A stretch of DNA of 34,574 nucleotides from a virus, in the IMG/VR virus record IMGVR_UViG_3300005582_000046, positions 1-34,574 of that record; one strand, 5' to 3'. The notes under the pieces were generated by a model. The model was given only the letters and a program-made list of their open reading frames with translations, searched no databases and was not told the origin of the DNA. How positions within the stretch are numbered: position 1 is the stretch's first letter; each line of letters opens with the position of its first letter. Shown here piece by piece: positions 1 to 6,974 of this stretch. A program made the translations under genes and the position numbers.

Positions 1-1110
1 TATGCAGTTGCCCCTGCAACTGGTAGCACAAACCCTAGATTCCCATCATCTGGTTCTGGTGCAAACCAAGTAAACCTTGACACGACAGATGTTGTATTGG
101 CGTCTGTATACCGTGTTGATAATGGTGTTGTAGATTCAGGAGCCATCGTTGACAAGCGTGTCTTTGTGCGTTCTACCACAAACCGTACCCTTGGGGATAC
201 TGTCTCTGCTAACAGAGGTTCTGCTGGTGACACCTTCGTTAATACATCGTGGACACCTGGGAGCACGACTGCTTCTCCGTTTTCAGTAAAGGTTGGGTCA
301 ACTTGGTACAACCTTGCATACTGGACGGCTAACAGTAACATCTCAACTTCTGGAACTATTACAGCAGGTTCTTTTGTAGGACCACTGTCAGGTAATGCAA
401 CTACTGCTACAAGTGCCACAAGCGCTACTAGCGCCAGTTCTGTTCCATGGTCAGGTGTTTCTGGAAAACCATCTCTAGTAGAAAATAACGGTGGAACTTA
501 TTCCATTAACATTACTGGTTCTGCTGGTTCTGCTGGCTACGCTAGTTCTGCTGGTTCTTCAACATCTTCTGGATATTTAAACGCTGCTATTGCCACTGTT
601 GAACCTCTTACTGGAACATATTTTGGTTATACTAGTGCTGTTGCGGGCTTCTACTCAAGTGGAAGATTATTTGCTGGAACAAAACTTTTTGCTGGCGAAG
701 TGACAACATCAAGTGGCACCAAGATTGTGGTTTGGGATGCGTCTACTGGTGAATTTAAATACCGAGAAGCAGGCTCTTGGACATCCTCATTAAGAGAATT
801 AAAGGAAGATATTTTTGATCTTTCTAATGCTTTAGAAAAACTTTCTTCAATTAAACCCCGTACATTTAAATTTAAAGAAGAAGTAGTAGACGGTGCTTTT
901 GATACTTTTGACCGCCGTACACAATTGCAATATGGTTTTGTAGTAGAAGAACTATTGGAATCAGAAGTACCTGATGTTGTCCAACACTATCGCCCTGATG
1001 ATAATGGTCCAATTATGCCACTAGGGTGGAAACCACACGCTGTTATTTCTCTTGCTGTAGCGGCTATCCAAGAGTTAACAGCACGAGTTGAAGCCTTAGA
1101 GGGTAAATGA
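1..1110 (+). CDS. Tail fibre, 3' part, with C-terminal S74 intramolecular chaperone domain
   Basis: The reading frame is open from base 1, so the start lies upstream; 369 residues are visible. The first 240 or so are Ser/Thr/Gly/Ala-rich with short repeated Ala-Thr-Ser and Ser-Ala-Gly motifs, as in trimeric fibre shafts. From about visible residue 262 a Peptidase_S74 (endosialidase-type chaperone) domain follows: S263-L-R-E-L-K268 matches the usual Ser-Asp-x-x-Leu-Lys site apart from Leu in place of Asp, then a YGFVVEE segment and a C-terminal helix rich in Leu and Glu. In this family the domain helps trimerise the fibre and then cuts itself off. The protein would act at the tail tip in host recognition. 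A TTG at 97 is not a credible start because coding sequence continues upstream. The domain call is firm; the receptor is unknown. Confidence 0.88.
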   Translation, partial: YAVAPATGSTNPRFPSSGSGANQVNLDTTDVVLASVYRVDNGVVDSGAIVDKRVFVRSTTNRTLGDTVSANRGSAGDTFVNTSWTPGSTTASPFSVKVGSTWYNLAYWTANSNISTSGTITAGSFVGPLSGNATTATSATSATSASSVPWSGVSGKPSLVENNGGTYSINITGSAGSAGYASSAGSSTSSGYLNAAIATVEPLTGTYFGYTSAVAGFYSSGRLFAGTKLFAGEVTTSSGTKIVVWDASTGEFKYREAGSWTSSLRELKEDIFDLSNALEKLSSIKPRTFKFKEEVVDGAFDTFDRRTQLQYGFVVEELLESEVPDVVQHYRPDDNGPIMPLGWKPHAVISLAVAAIQELTARVEALEGK

Positions 1111-1265
1111 GTGAAGAACCACGCCCTCTACCCACGCCAACAGGGTCGGTAACTGACATTACTCGTGTGCGTTCTGTTATGTCCCACAGACACCGTGAAC
1201 AACAGCCACAAGTCAACCAACCATACCAAGACACCCTTCCAGGTGCGGGTTCAGGAGATCAATAA
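1107..1265 (+). CDS. Hypothetical 52-residue protein
   Basis: A short frame starts at an ATG overlapping the fibre stop (ATGA at 1107-1110) and ends in TAATG, sharing one base with the next start. It is Pro/Gln/Arg-rich, begins MSEEPRPLPTP and has no hydrophobic segment, so it is probably disordered and cytoplasmic or a minor virion part. The two coupled junctions are the main evidence that it is real; without it there would be a 155-base gap in otherwise gapless DNA. Function is not recognised. Confidence 0.6.
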   Translation: MSEEPRPLPTPTGSVTDITRVRSVMSHRHREQQPQVNQPYQDTLPGAGSGDQ

Positions 1266-2083
1266 TGGCATCAGTAACTAGTAGTGGACTAACGGTGCTT
1301 GAGCACACGGTACAGTTGGCTCGCAACTACCTTCGTGATTTCCCTAAGTTTTTTCAGGTGTCCTTTGACACTATTGGCCGTACCTACGAGTTGGGACAAG
1401 TAAACATTGACCCAGACAGCATATGGGTGGCTACAGTTACCAACAATGTTGTTACCCAGTTAACCACAGCGCAGTACAGCCTTGACCACCGTAATGGAAT
1501 TATGCGCCTTGCCAGCACCCCTGCGGCTAATACCACCATAATGATTGAAGGGTATTACTATGAGTGGATTCTCCCTGAAGACCTTCAATTTTATTCAGAG
1601 CGTTCAATTAACTTCCATAGACCTACTATTGACATTCCTTTAGAACAGGCTAACCAAGCAGTATTGGATGTAATTGGCTTAGGCGCTCTTGTAGAAGCCC
1701 TACAAGCCCTTATGACAGAGTATGCCCGTGATATTGATGTCATGACATCAGAGTCCATCCACATACCTGGATCTCAGCGTTTCCGTATGTTACAAAGCCT
1801 ATGCCAGCAATGGGAAGTAGAATACCGTAAGCACGCCAATAACCTCAACATTGGTCCTGAGCGTATTTCTCAATTCAGCCTTCGCCGTATTTCTCGCACA
1901 ACCAATCGTTATGTACCTCTATACAAAGGTAAAGAAATTGGCGAATATGGTCCAATTGAGCGTATCTTTATTGAAGACACTGAAGGACACATCCTTGTTA
2001 CAGAAGCAGATGAGCCAATGCGTGAAGATGTGTTTATTGAAGGTGACCCCCCAACTGCTTACTCAAGCAACGCTTTTTACTAA
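1265..2083 (+). CDS. Putative neck/connector-region structural protein
   Basis: This 272-residue protein lies upstream of the connector, tail completion and sheath genes. It shares one base with both neighbours (TAATG at 1263 and 2081), so it is probably coupled to them. The N-terminal third is beta-rich with Tyr/Asp/Asn-rich turns (around LGQVNIDPDSIW). The middle is helical (residues about 130-200), and the C-terminal part is Arg/Glu-rich. I see no enzyme motif, signal peptide or membrane segment. Position suggests a head-tail neck or adaptor protein, or a fibre-attachment protein given the fibre gene next door. I do not recognise the family, so the role is inferred from gene order only. 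Confidence 0.5.
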   Translation: MASVTSSGLTVLEHTVQLARNYLRDFPKFFQVSFDTIGRTYELGQVNIDPDSIWVATVTNNVVTQLTTAQYSLDHRNGIMRLASTPAANTTIMIEGYYYEWILPEDLQFYSERSINFHRPTIDIPLEQANQAVLDVIGLGALVEALQALMTEYARDIDVMTSESIHIPGSQRFRMLQSLCQQWEVEYRKHANNLNIGPERISQFSLRRISRTTNRYVPLYKGKEIGEYGPIERIFIEDTEGHILVTEADEPMREDVFIEGDPPTAYSSNAFY

Positions 2084-2619
2084 TGGAAATCCGTAGAGAA
2101 TTAGGAAATATTAGAAAGCACTACCGTAGGTACCAGCAGTCCTATGGTGAGTCTGTGGTCTGGTTTGAGTTCACCCCACTAGGTACAAACACCTCAACCC
2201 AATCTGTATATGACGATGTCTATGATGAAGGCGTACCTGGCACTGGTGGTCGTAAGTATAAAAATGGGGTAGTTGTACCTGTATTAATGATTACCGAGGC
2301 TGAAGACCAAAAGCGTGCTATTCCAGAAGGTCGTCAGGCTGTGGAATTAACTAACTTTGTAGCGTCTATTCAAGATTTCCGAGAGGCTGGGGTTACCTCC
2401 CCATACGAATATAAAAGCCATTTAAATGATATGTTTTTATATGACGGGCGTTACTTTTCAGTGGTGTCCTACCGTGTCCGTGGACGAGCCTCTGACGATG
2501 TTATTGTCGTGGTTGAAGGTATTGAAGTCTATATTAATCAAGAAATGCCTTTTGATGTGGGACCAGCAGCGACCTCTTCACAGAACCTTCCTTGGCCTTC
2601 TGCGTTACCTCAACTCTGA
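2083..2619 (+). CDS. Putative head-tail connector (head closure type) protein
   Basis: This 178-residue protein starts at an ATG overlapping the previous stop by one base. It has a basic N-terminus (MEIRRELGNIRKHYRRYQQS), then alternating beta-strand-like segments with many Val and Tyr residues, including a YDGRYFSVVSYRVRGRASDD stretch. Size and fold pattern resemble small beta-barrel head-closure or connector proteins of tailed phages, which sit between capsid portal and tail. No catalytic motif is visible. It is the last gene before a 64-base gap that holds a hairpin. The assignment rests on order (before the completion genes and sheath) and general character; it could instead be another neck component. 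Confidence 0.45.
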   Translation: MEIRRELGNIRKHYRRYQQSYGESVVWFEFTPLGTNTSTQSVYDDVYDEGVPGTGGRKYKNGVVVPVLMITEAEDQKRAIPEGRQAVELTNFVASIQDFREAGVTSPYEYKSHLNDMFLYDGRYFSVVSYRVRGRASDDVIVVVEGIEVYINQEMPFDVGPAATSSQNLPWPSALPQL

Positions 2620-2633
2620 TAAACTGTATATAA

Positions 2634-2651
2634 CCTTAGTGAGCACTAAGG
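2634..2651 (+). other. Perfect inverted repeat in a 64-base intergenic gap
   Basis: CCTTAGTG and CACTAAGG flank AG; a realistic RNA hairpin is a 7-bp stem with a GAGC loop. It starts 14 bases after the stop at 2619 and ends 32 bases before the next start. There is no U-tract after it, so it does not look like a classical intrinsic terminator. It may be an RNA processing or stability element, or an operator. The gap also holds a TATATAAC stretch at 2627-2634 that could be a -10 box. Confidence 0.45.
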
Positions 2652-2683
2652 GGTACAACGCCTAGAGTCCCGTGGGAGAAGTA

Positions 2684-3085
2684 ATGACTTCTGCACAACT
2701 GCATACACCCAAGGACTCTAAAGGTATTATTCACGGTGAGTTTCCTTTCATTTTTGCTCTAGAAACCCTTGTGGCAAAATACCCAGAAGCCGTAGCGGAA
2801 GCAGTCGCTGAGACCTTAAGCAACGAGCAAACTCATTTATCTAATGTGATGTCTGACCATCCAGACTGGGCGCACCTATCTGACAAGGCACAAGTCAGCA
2901 TTTCTGATGGAAACTTGGAATATGGCGTAACTGAACCATCCGATGAAACAAACATGCTTGAATTTGGTGATCCTAGTAAGAAGGTAGTGGCTACTGGTCT
3001 ACTTCGTTCTACAGCATTTAAGCGTTCACAAGATATTAAAAAGCAACTTACTGAGGCTGTATCCCGTAAGTTGGGTGGCTTCTAA
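2684..3085 (+). CDS. Putative tail completion / head-tail joining protein
   Basis: 133 residues. An in-frame GTG at 2672 is possible, but the GGGAGAAG at 2674-2681 sits just before the ATG at 2684 and makes that the likelier start. The first half is helical and acidic (around TLVAKYPEAVAEAVAETLS), and the second half has a short beta segment and a Lys/Arg-rich end. The protein has the size and position of gp10-type (HK97) tail completion proteins, and a Leu-Glu-Phe-Gly-x-Pro segment near residues 87-92 is compatible with that group, but the match is weak. It joins the following gene through TAATG at 3083-3087. Confidence 0.42.
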   Translation: MTSAQLHTPKDSKGIIHGEFPFIFALETLVAKYPEAVAEAVAETLSNEQTHLSNVMSDHPDWAHLSDKAQVSISDGNLEYGVTEPSDETNMLEFGDPSKKVVATGLLRSTAFKRSQDIKKQLTEAVSRKLGGF

Positions 3086-3765
3086 TGCCAAATAAAGGTT
3101 TCCTTCTTGCTGAAGATGCGGCTCTTAAAGCACGCTTTTCTACTTTGACAGTATCCGATGACCGTAATGGCGCTCGTTCTGTACAAGTGTTCTACCGTTA
3201 TCCAGAGGCAGAAACTGAGCGTGCTTATCCTTTCATGACTATTGAAATGATTGACCTAGTCCACGCTAAAAATCGTCAGCATTCTGAAAACCAATTGGTG
3301 TATGCAAAGACTGGGATACCACAACGCAGTAGATTCAACAATGGTCCTGACTCTATGAACTACTGGCCTAGTCGTCTTTCTAACATGAACACTATTACAA
3401 ACATTGGCACAAACGAGTTTGTAGTCAGTAACGAATTTGTACCTGTAGACCTTTTATATCAAGTTTCTACATTTACTCGTAGTGCTCTCCATGATCGCCA
3501 ACTTAGCAGTCAAATGTTGAGTACAATTGTTCCATTCCGAAAGGGCTTTATTGAAGTCCCAGAGGATGGCACAATGCGAAGATTAGATCTTTTGGATTGG
3601 ACAACTGCGGACCTTCTGGACTCTGAGTCTGGATACCGTAAGCGTATTTTCCGAAAGATTTACACACTTCAAATGTCGGCTGAGATACCCTCACTTGACA
3701 TGTTTGGTCTACAACAAATCACTTCAATTGTTCCAACAATTGAACCAATCACAAGTAACTCGTAA
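3085..3765 (+). CDS. Putative tail terminator / tail completion protein
   Basis: 226 residues, starting one base inside the previous stop. It lies directly before the sheath gene, where myophages often encode the tail terminator or sheath-capping protein. The sequence is a mixed alpha/beta soluble protein with a Tyr-rich N-terminal strand region and a conserved-looking FMTIEMIDL stretch near residue 50, as in proteins that pass through a beta-sheet dimer fold. No signal peptide or catalytic motif is seen. The function is inferred from position; I do not recognise the family with certainty. Confidence 0.45.
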   Translation: MPNKGFLLAEDAALKARFSTLTVSDDRNGARSVQVFYRYPEAETERAYPFMTIEMIDLVHAKNRQHSENQLVYAKTGIPQRSRFNNGPDSMNYWPSRLSNMNTITNIGTNEFVVSNEFVPVDLLYQVSTFTRSALHDRQLSSQMLSTIVPFRKGFIEVPEDGTMRRLDLLDWTTADLLDSESGYRKRIFRKIYTLQMSAEIPSLDMFGLQQITSIVPTIEPITSNS

Positions 3766-3791
3766 CCCCCGTTTATTGCTAAGGAGCAACA

Positions 3792-5375
3792 ATGCCAACA
3801 TATTCTCGCCCAGGTGTATACATCACCGAAGGTCCATTTTCTACAGCCGCAGCAGTTGGTACTGAGGTAACGCCCACAGCGTTCCTTGGTACTGTATCTC
3901 GTGGACCAATTGTCCCAACACGAATTGATTCGTGGGGTCAATACAAGACACTTTACGGTGACCTAACCAACTCATCTGACCTTGGTTATGCCGTTTACCA
4001 CTTCTTTTCAAATGGTGGTCGCACTGCTTATGTCAACCGTGTGGCACATACAACAACCACAGGTGGAGCCGCTGCTCTCAAAGCAAAATCTGGGTCAATT
4101 ACAGGAACCATTGCTGGTGGTGCTAATACAACATTGTTCAGAGTACAAGCAAAAAATGTTGGTACTTGGGCAAACTATGCAGCCGCTACAGGAACCACCA
4201 CTGAAGTTGGTCTTAAAGTAATTATCACTGCGGGATTGCGTAATGGTGTTGCTGAAAGCATTGGTGGAACAGGTGCACCTCTTACTTTCAACCTTGCTGT
4301 TGTGTTTAACGGTTCTGAAGTAGAGCGCTGGAATGAAGTATCTCTTGATCCAGACTCCCCACAGTACATCACTACAATTGTTAACTCTTATTCAACTTTT
4401 GTAGATGTTTATGAAGTAGATGCCACACTTGTTACTGGCGTGGTTTACACCATCACTGCTGCGACATACACTCTAGGAGTCACTGCGGGAACCAATGGCA
4501 CTGTTGTAGATGCCGACTGGACAGCCGCTATTGATACATTGGAAAGTGTTGAAGGTGCCTTGTTGATCAACCTTGTTGGTCAATCAACTGCTTCACGAGT
4601 TAACTATGCCCTTACCTACGCTGAAACTCGTGGAAATGGTTTTGTCATTATTGATCCAGACCCAACACAACTTTTGACTGCTGGTATTACTGGTATTACC
4701 AACACTTATAACAAGTCTTCCTATGGTGCTGTGTACTACCCAATGATCAAGATGCCAGACCCTGCTCGTTCAGGAACTGCCACCCTTCGTGATACCTATC
4801 CAGGTGGGGCAGTCGCTGGATTGTTTACTCGTGTTGAGGCAGAGCGTTCAATTGGTAAAGCACCAGCGGGATACGCTTACGATGTTCGTGGTGCTTATGG
4901 CCTTGCCAAGAACTTCACTAACTCTGAGACAGGTTTGTTGTATGACGCACATGTCAACAGCCTAAAGAACATCCCTGGTGGTGGAGTCATTATCAATGGC
5001 TCTCGTACCCTTAAGCGCACAGACATCACAAAGTATGTACCTGTTCGCCGTACCTTGAATTATGTCAAGTCCAATGTTGAAAACATTGCGCAGTTTGCAT
5101 TGTTTGAGCCAAACGGTGAGCGTACATGGACGCAACTTAATAGCCGTCTTTCACACTTCCTTTCAAACTTGTGGGCATCAGGTGCTCTGAAGGGGCGCAA
5201 CGCCATTGAATCGTTCTACATTACTTGTGATGCCACAAACAACCCTAACTATTCAGTACAAAATGGTGAACTTCATGTAGAAATAGGTGTGGCATTACAA
5301 GCACCTGCTGAATTTATCGTTATCAATATCAGCCAGTTCTCTGGCGGAGCCAACACCACCGTAGAAACGGTTTAA
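3792..5375 (+). CDS. Contractile tail sheath protein
   Basis: The 527-residue protein begins MPTYSRPGVYITEGPF, the classic sheath start (Pro-Gly-Val-Tyr). Its C-terminal domain has the family core: YVPVRRTLNYV, then FALFEPNGERTWTQLN and a Leu-x-x-Leu-Trp-x-x-Gly-Ala-Leu-x-Gly segment. A strong AAGGAG at 3781-3786 sits five bases before the ATG. Sheath subunits assemble around the tube and contract on infection. This gene is what makes the phage a myovirus type. The tube gene follows after 13 bases with its own strong ribosome site, fitting high expression of both. The middle part (residues about 90-260) is Thr/Ala/Gly-rich and probably a surface-exposed insertion domain. Confidence 0.95.
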   Translation: MPTYSRPGVYITEGPFSTAAAVGTEVTPTAFLGTVSRGPIVPTRIDSWGQYKTLYGDLTNSSDLGYAVYHFFSNGGRTAYVNRVAHTTTTGGAAALKAKSGSITGTIAGGANTTLFRVQAKNVGTWANYAAATGTTTEVGLKVIITAGLRNGVAESIGGTGAPLTFNLAVVFNGSEVERWNEVSLDPDSPQYITTIVNSYSTFVDVYEVDATLVTGVVYTITAATYTLGVTAGTNGTVVDADWTAAIDTLESVEGALLINLVGQSTASRVNYALTYAETRGNGFVIIDPDPTQLLTAGITGITNTYNKSSYGAVYYPMIKMPDPARSGTATLRDTYPGGAVAGLFTRVEAERSIGKAPAGYAYDVRGAYGLAKNFTNSETGLLYDAHVNSLKNIPGGGVIINGSRTLKRTDITKYVPVRRTLNYVKSNVENIAQFALFEPNGERTWTQLNSRLSHFLSNLWASGALKGRNAIESFYITCDATNNPNYSVQNGELHVEIGVALQAPAEFIVINISQFSGGANTTVETV

Positions 5376-5388
5376 GGAGAAAATAAAA

Positions 5389-6006
5389 ATGACAATTGCA
5401 CAACGCACCGACCCACTTCGTAACTTTAAGTTTCAAGTAACAATTGAACCTAATGGGAATGCTTTAAAAACAATGACCCCTAATATTGCAAAACTTGGGT
5501 TTTCCACTATGAGTGGTTTAAGTGTTACCAACGATTTGCTTGCATATCGTGAAGGTGGCATGAATACCCACACACATAAAATGGTTGGTCTATCTGACTT
5601 TAGCGCCGTATCGTTTGTTCGTGGCGTTTTTGCTGAAGGTAACGAACTATGGAAGTGGCAACAGTTCATTCATTCATGGGAAAGTGGTGTACCTAACGGT
5701 AGCAAAGGAACGGACTCAGGTCAGGATTATCGTTGCAACATTATTGTTGCTGTGTATGACCATCCGACAACTTCAAATGCCTACACCTACTCAAATGGTG
5801 AAGGAATAAATGACTCATCTACAAAGCAAATTGGTAACAAGCGCCTAATGATGAAACTGTTTAATTGCTGGCCTGGAGCATTTAACCTTGGTGGTTTGAG
5901 TGCTGGAGACAGTGGTCTTATGGTACAAGAACTTACAGTTCACCATGAGGGATTTGTGTTAGCATTCAACTCAACAGAGGCTTCCAACTACGCTCTTATT
6001 TGGTAA
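5389..6006 (+). CDS. Tail tube protein (T4 gp19-like)
   Basis: 205 residues with the gp19 pattern: an N-terminal segment with the tube motif around RNFKFQVTIEP, then FSTMSGLSV and YREGGMN, the loop and strand that stack rings in the tube. A hydrophobic VHHEGFVLAF strand lies near the C-terminus. The protein forms the hexameric inner tube through which DNA passes. AAGGAG at 5374-5379 overlaps the end of the sheath gene and lies nine bases before the ATG. Sheath-then-tube order is standard. The insertion around residues 105-150 (Gly/Ser/Asp-rich) is longer than in minimal tube proteins. Confidence 0.92.
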   Translation: MTIAQRTDPLRNFKFQVTIEPNGNALKTMTPNIAKLGFSTMSGLSVTNDLLAYREGGMNTHTHKMVGLSDFSAVSFVRGVFAEGNELWKWQQFIHSWESGVPNGSKGTDSGQDYRCNIIVAVYDHPTTSNAYTYSNGEGINDSSTKQIGNKRLMMKLFNCWPGAFNLGGLSAGDSGLMVQELTVHHEGFVLAFNSTEASNYALIW

Positions 6007-6026
6007 TTTAAAAGAAAGAATACAAA

Positions 6027-6827
6027 ATGTCTGATAACTTGTCTGCACTTGCACAAAGTGCAAACGCCGCCCTTGAAGATCCAGCACCATTCATTGACTC
6101 AACCCCACCAACTGATGTTCAGTTGATTAAAGGTTTATTTAATGAAGAAACACGGGAATGGGAAACAACGGCAGTTGTAAGAGAACTAACAGGAGAAGAC
6201 GAGGAAGCCCTTGCGACTTTTGATGCAAAGGAAGATATTACCTACGGTGAGTATCTAGTCCATCTTCTCCAGCGTGCTGTAGTAAGCGTTGGTTCACAAG
6301 AAGTAAAGAATAATAAAGACATCATTGATAAGTTAATTATTGGTGATCGTGATGTTTTATTCTTGGCAGTGATTCGTGCAACATACGGTAAAACCCGTGA
6401 GGTTCAATTAACTTGTGGAAATTGTGGTGGAAGTAATGATGTCACAATTGACTTAGAAGAAGACTTTAAAATGGAGAAAACAGACAAAGATTTGTATGCT
6501 CCTTTTATTGTCACCTTAAAAAATGGAGAAGTATTATCCTTCAATATGCCAACTACTGGAGACAGTCGCTACGCATCTAAAAAGGCTAAAACTTCGGCAG
6601 AACAAAATACATACATCATTGCCCGATGCTTACAACTTGATGAGGGAAACCACATCTCCCGTGAGGACTGGGCAAAGAAACTAAATGTTGCAGATCGTAA
6701 AAAGATTATAAAAGCAATCACCTCGGTGCAACCAGGTCCTCGTATGGGGGAGGTGGAGACTCAGTGCGCCCATTGTGAACAAGAATTAATAGTGGTGTTG
6801 GATTGGGTCTCACTTTTATTCAGTTAA
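6027..6827 (+). CDS. Tail assembly chaperone / T4-type baseplate hub assembly protein, zero-frame product
   Basis: 266 residues between tube and tape measure, the usual place of the tail assembly chaperone. Content resembles the T4_baseplate (gp26-like) family: an acidic, disordered N-terminus, a VVRELTGEDEEAL segment near residue 55, then helices. Two Cys pairs, C130-x-x-C133 and C247-x-x-C250, form a probable zinc ribbon with a domain inserted between them. Chaperones of this class bind the tape measure during tail assembly and are not always in the virion. The frame ends at TAA 6825-6827 inside an otherwise open overlapping +1 frame, so a longer product by frameshift is likely (next entry). 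The start is an ATG with AAGAAAG upstream. Confidence 0.75.
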   Translation: MSDNLSALAQSANAALEDPAPFIDSTPPTDVQLIKGLFNEETREWETTAVVRELTGEDEEALATFDAKEDITYGEYLVHLLQRAVVSVGSQEVKNNKDIIDKLIIGDRDVLFLAVIRATYGKTREVQLTCGNCGGSNDVTIDLEEDFKMEKTDKDLYAPFIVTLKNGEVLSFNMPTTGDSRYASKKAKTSAEQNTYIIARCLQLDEGNHISREDWAKKLNVADRKKIIKAITSVQPGPRMGEVETQCAHCEQELIVVLDWVSLLFS

Positions 6828-6960
6828 TCTGAAGTTTATTTATTGGGAGTATGAAAAGATTGCCTCTGCGTACAGAGGCTTTGGTCTAAATGACCTTAAG
6901 TCAATGTCCGTGCGTCAGCGTGCCTACTGGTTTGGTATGGCAAAGTGGCGCAATAAATAA
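6793..6960 (+). CDS. Tail assembly chaperone, frameshifted C-terminal extension
   Basis: The +1 frame is open from 6793 to the TAA at 6958-6960 and has no ATG or GTG start with a ribosome site near its beginning. It encodes a compact, aromatic and basic peptide containing IYWEYEKIASAYRGFGL and then SVRQRAYWF, very like the short C-terminal parts of other phage chaperones. It fills all but 14 bases of the gap before the tape measure. Moving from the zero frame to this one needs a +1 (or -2) shift between 6793 and 6827. One candidate site is CTT-T at 6813-6816, the same P-site slip (CUU to UUU) as in RF2. The fusion would be about 310 residues. The coding signal is clear; the mechanism is inference, and a sequencing indel is the other explanation. 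Confidence 0.65.
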   Translation, partial: WCWIGSHFYSVNLKFIYWEYEKIASAYRGFGLNDLKSMSVRQRAYWFGMAKWRNK

Positions 6961-6974
6961 AGAAATAATAAATA

